64,000 nucleotides of DNA. It comes from Catenulispora sp. MAP5-51. GTDB lineage: Bacteria; Actinomycetota; Actinomycetes; Streptomycetales; Catenulisporaceae. How positions within the stretch are numbered: the stretch's first letter is position 1; every line of letters begins with the position of its first letter. Location: contig NZ_JBGCCH010000033.1 of the NCBI RefSeq assembly GCF_041261205.1, positions 45,764-109,763 of the forward strand, written 5' to 3'. Positions 57,068 through 64,000 of the stretch are shown in pieces. The notes below the pieces were generated by a model that saw nothing but the letters and a program-made list of their open reading frames with translations, was not told the origin of the DNA and searched no databases. Position numbers and translations under genes: made by a program.

Positions 57068-57551
57068 CTGATTTCCACGCGTACCACCTTCTGCGGTCGT
57101 CGGCGGTGCTGGTCGGGGCGCACTGTCGTCGAACACGCAGCCGCCCCGGTCCGTCTACGGGTGCCAGACCCAGAACGGCAGCCAGGCGGCGCAGGCGGCG
57201 CCTATAGCGTGGTAGAGCAAGTCAGGCCTCTCGAATCGCTTGCGGGTTTGAACGTGCCAACAGTAGCGACGTCTGACCGGTATGCGCTCGGACTTTGACT
57301 AACTCATGATTGAGCGACTGTACGCTTCCTTGGGCGTACGAAACTGGGGCATTCAAACGGGGTGGCGACTGCGGCGTGTACTCGGGTAAAGCGGCGGACC
57401 CGACCGCGTCGATCTTGTCTATGCTCTGACTTTAGCGTGCCACAGGCCAGCCGGTGGGCGGCGTGTTCAACCTCCGCACCGCGATCTGCAACGCGGAGGG
57501 CGATTACCACTCGCTGACCTAATCCGTGACCGAGATGATCAGGTACGGGAA
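57068..57551. other. gene-poor stretch after the tRNAs with small remnants
   Basis: No intact gene is visible. On the minus strand, 57155-57290 reads without a start as WHVQTRKRFERPDLLYHAIGA and then CAAWLPFWVWHP, resembling the end of a small membrane protein, so a decayed gene is possible. GTACGC...GCGTAC (about 57321-57341) is a short inverted repeat. The region is AT-richer than the genes to the left, as expected for an island edge. Confidence 0.4.
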
Positions 57552-57764
57552 GTGAGGCAGGCGCGACGTCTGTTCAGGGCACTCGCCGAGATTCACAATA
57601 GGTTGTCGATGGCTCGGCTTGAGCTCGTTGAAAGCCTCGCGGTCACCGATGCGACCGTCCTGCGGTGGGAGCTCGGCCACCGACACCCGCGTCTGCTGGC
57701 TCTTCTTCGGCGGACTCGCGAACTCGACTGTGTCGTCCAGCTTCGTGCACTGAATCCCTCATAG
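57552..57764 (+). CDS. short XRE-like helix-turn-helix protein or remnant
   Basis: A 70-residue frame from GTG 57552 contains RLELVESLAVTDATVLRWELGHRHPRLLALLRRTREL, which looks like a worn XRE/Cro helix-turn-helix (pattern ...la..lgvs.atv.rWE.G.r.P..lal..l..l). The usual remainder of a Scr1-type regulator (a partner of DUF397) is missing, and the ribosome site is weak. It may be a remnant of a DUF397-linked regulator or a short functional DNA-binding protein. Confidence 0.4.
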   Translation: MRQARRLFRALAEIHNRLSMARLELVESLAVTDATVLRWELGHRHPRLLALLRRTRELDCVVQLRALNPS

Positions 57765-57844
57765 GATCTGGAGACTTCCTCTGTGGCGGTGTATGAGTAA
57801 AAGGGGCGAAATACATACTCCGCGTAGTGTTAGGGGGAACAGAG

Positions 57845-60800
57845 GTGTATTTCCGCGTGCTAGGCCCTGTCGAGATCTGGGATGAAGATCGCTGCATCCC
57901 TGTCGGTGCCTCAAAAGCCCAACACGTGTTAGCCATCCTCCTGCTTGCTTCTGGCCTGGCGGTCTCGGCAGTCAGTATCGCCGACCGCTTGTGGGACGGC
58001 AGTCCGCCGATCAAGGAACGCGAAACCCTCCAGGTGTACATCTCGCGTCTTCGCACAAAATTGCGGGAGGCGGGCGACACTGTGGGATTGATCCGTGCCA
58101 ACCGTTCCGGCGGCTATCTGCTCGACGTCCCTGCCGAGCTCGTCGACGCGCGACGCTTCGATCAAGCGGTCACTCGTGCCCGGTCTACCGCCGTCTCGGA
58201 TCCCGGGGCGGCGGTTTCCTTGTTCCGTCAGGCGGAGGCTCTGTGGGGAGGAGAGCCCTTGGCCGGGCTCGTCGGCCAGTGGGCGGACGGGACCAGGCGT
58301 GCTCTTTGGGAGCGCCGGCGCTCCGCCGTCCTGACCCGCATCGATCTTGAGTTGACGCTCGGCAGCGACCCCGATGAACTTGTCAGCGAGCTGGCGGCGC
58401 TCACCGCGATCGGGGGAGTCGACCAGTCCGCGGTCGGCATGCTGATGCGTGCGCTCGCACAGGCGGGGCGTTTGGCTGATGCTCTGTCGACGTTCCGCGA
58501 AGCCCGGAAGCGATTGCGGAGGGAACTCGGTGCCGAGCCGAGCCCTGAGCTGCAGTTCCTTCATCAAAGGATTTTGAAAGGTGAGATAGCTTCGCGGCCG
58601 GCGCGCCGCAGTGGCACGAACGGTCCCGCCGGGGAATCGCAGGCCGGCTCCGGCACCCCTGCAGACCAGGTGGAAAAGCCGCCCGACAATCTCGATCGCG
58701 GTCCTCGCTACCTTGTCGGCCGCGAAAACGAGCTGGCCGACGTGCTGGCTGCGGTCCGCGCCGATCTCGGACCCGGATCGAGCGGACCTGCGATCTACGC
58801 CATCGATGGTATGCCGGGAATCGGCAAGACGTCATTTGCTGTGCGTGTGGCGCGCCTTCTCCGCGACGACTGCCCTGACGGCCGAATCCAGATCAACTTC
58901 CGCAGTCATCATCCGCACCAAAGCCCGATAGGTCCGCTAGAGGCGTTGCGTCAGCTTCTCGACGAAATCGGGGCTCCGGTCCAGGACGTCCGTCGCGCGG
59001 AGTCGGTCGATGCTCTCTCCGCTCTCTGGCGCCGCCGCATCTCCGGCAAGCGTCTGCTCCTGCTTCTTGATGACGTACAGAGTCTGGAACAGGTCGAGTG
59101 TCTGCTGCCCACCGCGCCCGGCGCTGCGGTCCTGCTGACCTCGCGTCGACAACTGGGCACTTTGTCAGGGCTGCGGCAGCGCTCCTTGAGTACGCTGCCC
59201 GACGATGCTGCGCAGCTCCTGCTCGCTGATATCACCGAACGCACCTTTGACGCGGAGGCCGACACCGAAGCACTCAGACGCTTCACAGCACGCTGCGGCG
59301 GCCTTCCACTGGCGATTGCTGTGTCTGCGGCACACCTGCGCAAGCGTCCCAAATGGGAGCTGGGTGATCTTGTCGCGCGCCTGGACGCCCCGGGGCACCG
59401 GTCGGCCGACGACCAGATCACTGGACCGGTGGATACCGCCATTGCCTTGTCGTTCTACTCTCTTTCGACTCAGCTGCGAACCCTGCTGTGTCGTTTGGCC
59501 GGGCACCCGGGCCCCGACATCGGCCTGGCCGCTGCTGCGGCGCTTGCCAAATCCGACGCCATCGGTACTGACCTGGCGCTGGATGCTCTGGTGGAGCACC
59601 ATCTGATCGAGGAGACCACACGGCATCGCTACCGTCTGCACGATTTGATGCGAGAGTTCGCCCTCGATCGTGCCTGGCATGAGCAGACCCTTGACGATGT
59701 CGAGGATGCTGTCCGCCGAGCGTTCTCGTTCTACCTGCACACCGCCGAGCGTGCCAGCCGGACGCTCTACCCCTCCGAACCGACCAGGCACAATACTTCT
59801 CCAGCACAGCCGATCGCAGAACCCGCGGATCCTGCGGCGGCCACCATCGACGTGGAAAGTCGTAAAACCGTTCGTGCATGGTTGGACCTGGAATCGGAGA
59901 ACCTGACAGCGATGCTTGACTTCGCTGCGGCGCATGGCTGGCGTGGGCCGACGACTCCGCTGTTGCACATCCTTGCCGGCCACCTCGATAGGCGCGGTCA
60001 CTGGCGTGAGGCGATCGAGCTACTGCGCAGAGCCGCGACCGATGTTCCCGGCCTGAAATCGGCGAGCACCGACTCGTGCGAGGACTTCGCGACAGCCGCG
60101 CGGATACACACGGATCTCGCGGCGTTCTATGCCCGCGCCGGAGAACTCGAAGAGGCCCTGACCCACGCCACCGCCGCCGTCACCGTCTGGACCGTGAACA
60201 AACACCCGTATGGCCAGGCCGAGGCGACACTGCACTCTGGGCGCATCCACTGGCTGGCCGGTCGCCGTACTGAAGCGGTAGAGGACTTTCGCGTTGCCGC
60301 TGAAATGTTCGGTGGTCTGGGCGCTACGGAGCGGCGTGCGACCGCGGAGAGCCATCTCGGCATCCTCCTGTTCGAACTGGGGCAACTGGAAGCTGCCTTC
60401 GGATGTATGCAGCGGGTACTCGGCGCCGCGAGCGCGCTCGGCGATGCGGAACTGCGCTGCGACGTCCTCATCAATCTCGGGAAGATGCACCTGATCGCCG
60501 ACGAGTGCGATGTCGCGATGGCCTACTTCCATCAGGCTCAGCCCTTGGCCGCCGAGTCCGGCGATCCCCAGTGCCTGGCCGTGCTGGCCACCAACATCGG
60601 CGTGGTCCATCGCCGTCGTGGTCAAGCCGATTTGGCCCTGGCTTCGTTCCGGGAGGCTCTGGCCTTGTCGCGTTTGGGCGCAGACCCCCGGAACGAAGCC
60701 GAGACCCTGGTCGAGGCAGTCCTAACCCATGCCGATCTAGGCAACCGTGCCATCGCGTCACGCCAATTGAGCCGGGCTCTTCACCTGGCAGAGGAAAGTG

Positions 60801-61078
60801 AGGATCCGTTGCAGAGCGCGCACGTGCATCTGGCCGCCGGGATCCTGCACCAGCGCGGTGGTGACCGAACGGCCGCCCTGGACTCCTACACGACGGCGCT
60901 CGCAGAGGCCGAGTCGGCGCAGGCCCCGTTGGAGCAGGCTCATGCTCTACGGGCCATCGGCGAGTTGCTGGCACCGGAGGACCCCATCGCCAGCCACCAG
61001 CATATGGCGCGGGCCAAAGCCTTGTACTTGCAGCTCGGCCTGCACCGCGCCGCGTCGGCGACCACGCTGATCCGGTGA
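57845..61078 (+). CDS. AfsR/SARP-type regulator with NB-ARC and TPR domains
   Basis: Large transcriptional activator of the SARP-STAND type. The N-terminal OmpR-like DNA-binding domain (FRVLGPVEIWDEDRCIPVG to GGYLLDVP) and bacterial transcriptional activation domain (to ~residue 245) are followed by an NB-ARC ATPase with P-loop DGMPGIGKTSFA (residue ~321) and Walker B LLLLLDDV, a GLPLAI motif, and TPR repeats from ~720 to the end. I chose GTG 57845 (AGGGGGAAC upstream). Codon 29 is TTA, so translation may depend on the bldA tRNA. Length is 1077. It probably controls a nearby or unlinked specialised-metabolite cluster; none is in this window. Confidence 0.9.
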   Translation: MYFRVLGPVEIWDEDRCIPVGASKAQHVLAILLLASGLAVSAVSIADRLWDGSPPIKERETLQVYISRLRTKLREAGDTVGLIRANRSGGYLLDVPAELVDARRFDQAVTRARSTAVSDPGAAVSLFRQAEALWGGEPLAGLVGQWADGTRRALWERRRSAVLTRIDLELTLGSDPDELVSELAALTAIGGVDQSAVGMLMRALAQAGRLADALSTFREARKRLRRELGAEPSPELQFLHQRILKGEIASRPARRSGTNGPAGESQAGSGTPADQVEKPPDNLDRGPRYLVGRENELADVLAAVRADLGPGSSGPAIYAIDGMPGIGKTSFAVRVARLLRDDCPDGRIQINFRSHHPHQSPIGPLEALRQLLDEIGAPVQDVRRAESVDALSALWRRRISGKRLLLLLDDVQSLEQVECLLPTAPGAAVLLTSRRQLGTLSGLRQRSLSTLPDDAAQLLLADITERTFDAEADTEALRRFTARCGGLPLAIAVSAAHLRKRPKWELGDLVARLDAPGHRSADDQITGPVDTAIALSFYSLSTQLRTLLCRLAGHPGPDIGLAAAAALAKSDAIGTDLALDALVEHHLIEETTRHRYRLHDLMREFALDRAWHEQTLDDVEDAVRRAFSFYLHTAERASRTLYPSEPTRHNTSPAQPIAEPADPAAATIDVESRKTVRAWLDLESENLTAMLDFAAAHGWRGPTTPLLHILAGHLDRRGHWREAIELLRRAATDVPGLKSASTDSCEDFATAARIHTDLAAFYARAGELEEALTHATAAVTVWTVNKHPYGQAEATLHSGRIHWLAGRRTEAVEDFRVAAEMFGGLGATERRATAESHLGILLFELGQLEAAFGCMQRVLGAASALGDAELRCDVLINLGKMHLIADECDVAMAYFHQAQPLAAESGDPQCLAVLATNIGVVHRRRGQADLALASFREALALSRLGADPRNEAETLVEAVLTHADLGNRAIASRQLSRALHLAEESEDPLQSAHVHLAAGILHQRGGDRTAALDSYTTALAEAESAQAPLEQAHALRAIGELLAPEDPIASHQHMARAKALYLQLGLHRAASATTLIR

Positions 61079-61245
61079 CGCCGATGAAGCGTTCAGCGTT
61101 GCCAGACCCGCGAATCCGTGGATGCAAGCATTTCGTCAAGCCGACGGCAAGAAGTCTGAAGTGCCGCGATGGAATCCCTCACGAGTAGGCGGCGTCGGGA
61201 ACGGTCGCTGACCCCTGACGCCGAACTCTTCGGGGAGGAGGAGCC

Positions 61246-61449
61246 ATGGGCTCAAACGGATGCGGGCAGTGGTCCAAGAGCAGCTTCTGCGCCAATGACA
61301 AGGATTGCGTGGAGGTCTGGTTCGGCGGTGGCAGCGCGCACGTTCGCAACAGCCACGATCGGCAGGGGCCGGTGTTGGTGTTCAACCGGGGTGAGTGGGA
61401 AGCGTTCCTGCTCGGCGCGTTCAACGGCGAATTCGAGATGCCCATCTGA
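61246..61449 (+). CDS. DUF397 domain protein
   Basis: Small actinobacterial DUF397 protein of 67 residues: WSKSSFCANDKDCVEVWFG, VRNSHDRQGPVLVFNRGEWEAFLLGAFNGEF, all family hallmarks. Such proteins pair with XRE (Scr1-type) regulators in toxin-antitoxin-like or developmental units; none is adjacent, apart from the worn XRE-like fragment at 57552. A strong site (GGAGGAGGAG) precedes ATG 61246. It sits between two NB-ARC-TPR genes. Confidence 0.88.
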   Translation: MGSNGCGQWSKSSFCANDKDCVEVWFGGGSAHVRNSHDRQGPVLVFNRGEWEAFLLGAFNGEFEMPI

Positions 61450-61548
61450 AGTCCGAATTCAGCGTGGCGCGGCTCGTCGTGGGCGGGCCGCGCCACCGCG
61501 TGCTGAAATGCCCCGTATCCGGGGGAAGTCTCTTGCGAGGTGGCCACG

Positions 61549-63909
61549 ATGACGACAACTCCGTTCGGCGGCCCTGACGCCCCCGACGGCTCGTTCCGTT
61601 CGTCTTCAACGATGTCCGGCACGGCGCATGACGTCGTTCAGGCTCGCGATGTCCGTGGGGGAGTCCACTTCCACTACCAGACCAGTTTGGATATCCCTCG
61701 CGCAACGTCGCATACACCCCCGCGCCAGCTCCCGGGCACTATGCCACTGTTCGTTGGACGCGAGCCCGAGCTTGAACGGTTACGAGCCTTGGTGGCCGGT
61801 GATCGGGCAAAGCCGAGTGGCGGGCCGCAGATGGCGCTCATCGTTGGTGCGGGCGGTGCGGGGAAGACCTCGTTGGCACTTCGTTTCGCCCACGAAGTCC
61901 GCGCCCGCTATCCAGACGGTCAACTCTTCATCGATCTCCGCGGATATTCACCTGCGGACCCGATGCCGCCGACCACGGCCTTGAACCGCTTCATCCGTGC
62001 ATTGGGAATACCGGCGAACGACATCCCGCATGACTTGGAAGAACGAGCTGAGCTCTTCCGCTCGCTGGCTGCTGACCGCGCTTTGCTCATCGTCCTCGAT
62101 AACGTGGGGACTGCCGGCCAGGCCCGGGTCCTGCTGCCTGGCAGCGGTGAATCGTTGGTGCTCATCACGAGCCGCGGCAGGCTTCCGTCGCTGTCCAGGT
62201 TCATCGGCGGTACCCGTATCGATCTCGGTCTGTTCGACGCAGATGAGTCGGCTGCCTTGTTGAGTTGTGCGATGCGCGACCAGAGGGATGCCGACGGTTC
62301 GGCGATCGCCGAACTCGTGGCCTTGTGTGCCGGCTTGCCGCTGGCACTGCGCATCGCGGCCGAGCGGGCCATCGACCGGCCTTCCACACCGCTGCGAGCC
62401 GTGATCGACGGTCTGCGTCATCAGTCGCTACTCCTTACGACGGACGAGGTGACAGACATGCCGGAAACCTCGGGCGCGCAGCAGCCTGCTGAGTCGGTCT
62501 TCGCTTGGTCGTACCGACACCTGCCAGACTCGGCCGCGCGCGCCTTCCGCTTCTTCGGGCTGCATCCGGGTGTTGATTTCGACCAGGACTCGGCGGCAGT
62601 GCTGGCGGACGCGTCACCACTTCAGGCGGGCGAGTATCTGGACGTGCTGACCGGGTCGCATCTGATCGAGCGGACCGCGTCGGGGCGTTTCCAGTTCCAC
62701 GATCTGCTTCGCGCCTTCGCGGTTCACGCCGCGGAACAGCAAGAGACGGCGGAAGCCAGGCAGGCGGCTCTGCGCCGGCTCGCCGATTTCTATGTAGATG
62801 CAGTGGCAAGCGCGGCTTCGCGGATCGGGTCCAAGAGGCAGCAAGCGATCGCCTGGTACGAGATGGAGAAGGACACCGTCATGGCGATCGTCAGGATCGC
62901 CTCGGCACAAGGCTTCGGCGAAGTCTCTTGGCGATTGCCTGTTTCCGCAGAGCCGCTGTTCGATGCTGAACGGGACTACGAATACTGGTTGGAAGCCGCC
63001 GAACTCGGCCTGATCGCGGTGGCGCGTTTGGCGGACCCAGCCGCCGAGGCAGCGGTGCGTAACACGTTAGGGGCGGCCCTGAAGGGCATTCGAGACTACC
63101 GGCACGCTCTCGAACAACACTCCGCGGCCTTTGCGCTGTTCGAGGCCATCGGCGATCGGCAGGGGACCACCCTGGCGGCCAACCGGGCGGCGGTGGCTCA
63201 CCTGCTACTGCGCGAGTTCCCAGAAGCCCTGGCGAGCCTTCATCATGCGCTGGACGCTCTTGGGCCGGACGGAACACCTACGATGCGGCAGTTCATTGTT
63301 GGCAACCTCGCCGAGTGTCACCTGGACATGGGTGCGCCCGAGGAGGCCTTGCGGATTGCCGAGAGTCTGCCGCCGGCGGCGCCTCCAGGGCCGGCCGATG
63401 ATTCGCACCCAGCCGTGGCGAACTCGGTTCGGCTGATCAGAACGTGCACTGAACTCGGGCTGTATGACCAAGCCGAGCAGTGGCTCGGGGCCTATCGCAA
63501 TCTGAGCGGCAACATGCGCCACCAAACGCTCTTGGCCCATGCCGGGCTGCGGCTGCGGCAGGGGCGTTTGGAAGAGGCGCTGGCCCAATACGAGTCCTGT
63601 CTGGCGATACAGTCCGTCGAACGCGTGCGAGGCGAGGCCGATTGCTTCGACGGCATGGGACAGGTGCTCCGCCTTCTTGGAAACGGCTCCGAAGGCCTTG
63701 CCTTTCACCGGGATGCGGAAGTGATGCGCCGCCGTGATGGCGACCCCTACGAGCTGGCGAAGACTCTGTGCTTTTTGAGCGAGGCCTACGCGGAGCTATC
63801 CAGTCCTCCGGAGGCTGCCAGAGCTAGCGACGAGGCCCTGACGTTGCTCGAGCCCTTCCACGATCGCAATGCGGACGCGCTTCGCCGGAGACTGGTCGAG
63901 CTGCGCTAG
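61549..63909 (+). CDS. NB-ARC/TPR STAND ATPase without DNA-binding domain
   Basis: STAND NTPase with P-loop VGAGGAGKTS (residues ~99-108), RALLIVLDNV as Walker B, and GLPLALRIAAERA, followed by a winged-helix-like segment and TPR helices to the end. The N-terminus carries SGTAHDVVQARDVRGGVHFH, a motif I have seen in many actinobacterial NB-ARC proteins; its role is unknown to me. It lacks the SARP DNA-binding domain of the gene at 57845. Two TTA codons occur (61780 and 63067). I chose ATG 61549 (AGGTGG upstream); GTG 61540 is also possible. Length is 786. A signalling or defence role is possible. Confidence 0.88.
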   Translation: MTTTPFGGPDAPDGSFRSSSTMSGTAHDVVQARDVRGGVHFHYQTSLDIPRATSHTPPRQLPGTMPLFVGREPELERLRALVAGDRAKPSGGPQMALIVGAGGAGKTSLALRFAHEVRARYPDGQLFIDLRGYSPADPMPPTTALNRFIRALGIPANDIPHDLEERAELFRSLAADRALLIVLDNVGTAGQARVLLPGSGESLVLITSRGRLPSLSRFIGGTRIDLGLFDADESAALLSCAMRDQRDADGSAIAELVALCAGLPLALRIAAERAIDRPSTPLRAVIDGLRHQSLLLTTDEVTDMPETSGAQQPAESVFAWSYRHLPDSAARAFRFFGLHPGVDFDQDSAAVLADASPLQAGEYLDVLTGSHLIERTASGRFQFHDLLRAFAVHAAEQQETAEARQAALRRLADFYVDAVASAASRIGSKRQQAIAWYEMEKDTVMAIVRIASAQGFGEVSWRLPVSAEPLFDAERDYEYWLEAAELGLIAVARLADPAAEAAVRNTLGAALKGIRDYRHALEQHSAAFALFEAIGDRQGTTLAANRAAVAHLLLREFPEALASLHHALDALGPDGTPTMRQFIVGNLAECHLDMGAPEEALRIAESLPPAAPPGPADDSHPAVANSVRLIRTCTELGLYDQAEQWLGAYRNLSGNMRHQTLLAHAGLRLRQGRLEEALAQYESCLAIQSVERVRGEADCFDGMGQVLRLLGNGSEGLAFHRDAEVMRRRDGDPYELAKTLCFLSEAYAELSSPPEAARASDEALTLLEPFHDRNADALRRRLVELR

Positions 63910-63930
63910 ATGACTGATTCCAAGGGCTCG

Positions 63931-64000
63931 TCAGTGGTCGTAGGCGATCAGCGAGCGGTGGATAGGTGCTCCGATGTTGTCGTTGTGCCAGATCGCGGCG
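63931..64000 (-). mobile_element. 3' end of an IS transposase, cut by the window edge
   Basis: On the minus strand the last codons before TGA (63931-63933) read AIWHNDNIGAPIHRSLIAYDH. Endings of this H-N...G.P..RSL.AYDH kind are typical of IS5/IS112-like DDE transposases of actinomycetes. Only 22 codons are visible, and no terminal repeat can be judged. Confidence 0.65.

Noticed and set aside
57304..57510. A 68-residue minus-strand frame after the tRNAs
   Set aside because: No domain pattern, no ribosome site and no similarity to anything I know.

Overview
The window is GC-rich actinobacterial DNA. NTG starts are common, genes are tightly packed and overlap, and the families are typical of large actinomycete genomes: a conservon-type GTPase operon, a nitrate/nitrite-sensing histidine kinase, a DUF3048 lipoprotein, a GPP34 protein, an AfsR/SARP regulator, DUF397 and an orphan FxLD-type methyltransferase. 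The closest fit is a Streptomyces- or Catenulispora-like soil actinomycete; the species cannot be fixed from sequence alone.

Left part (1-12.2 kb): the 3' end of an AurF-like diiron oxygenase; a TIGR02569-like kinase-fold pseudogene broken by small tandem duplications; a DUF3048 lipoprotein; a three-gene minus-strand operon (MFS exporter, unknown 202-residue protein, PCMT-fold methyltransferase); a tyrosine-recombinase-like protein without its catalytic end, preceded by a 14-bp inverted repeat; a glycosyltransferase; an OafA-type acyltransferase with an SGNH domain; and an acetyltransferase joined by an apparent deletion to a headless TIM-barrel pseudogene. A dienelactone hydrolase follows.

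Middle part (12.2-31 kb): a thioredoxin-fold lipoprotein; a GAF histidine kinase and LuxR response regulator pair; an SDR and QueA-family pair; a GPP34 protein with a His-rich tail; a TetR regulator; two hotdog thioesterases; a nickel/cobalt permease with a Nur-like operator; a bifunctional penicillin-binding protein; peptide deformylase; a CsoR-type copper sensor with its operator; SIMPL and DsbA-like proteins; a KAS III enzyme; and a FAD monooxygenase.

Signal and transport part (28.5-37.3 kb): a translationally coupled operon of sensor kinase, roadblock protein and small GTPase, without the usual DUF742 member, continuing into a substrate-binding lipoprotein. Divergent from it is an asymmetric heterodimeric ABC exporter. 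Then (37.3-56.6 kb) come a DUF4037 protein, a GlxA/AraC regulator facing an MDR oxidoreductase, a DUF6421-SDR-threonine aldolase cluster, a ROK regulator facing an MFS exporter with two matching operators, a DrrAB-type ABC exporter, an HxlR regulator facing an alpha/beta hydrolase, an alginate lyase, a frameshifted carboxylesterase and an Lrp-type regulator.

Right end (56.6-64 kb): a 25-codon Leu-rich ORF with a strong terminator lies just before two tandem tRNA genes. One is a normal tRNA-Leu(GAG); the other has a class I body with a CAG anticodon. Beyond them the composition changes. Gene remnants, a SARP-NB-ARC-TPR regulator, a DUF397 protein, a second NB-ARC-TPR protein (both large proteins have TTA codons) and the end of a transposase look like an acquired island next to tRNA genes.
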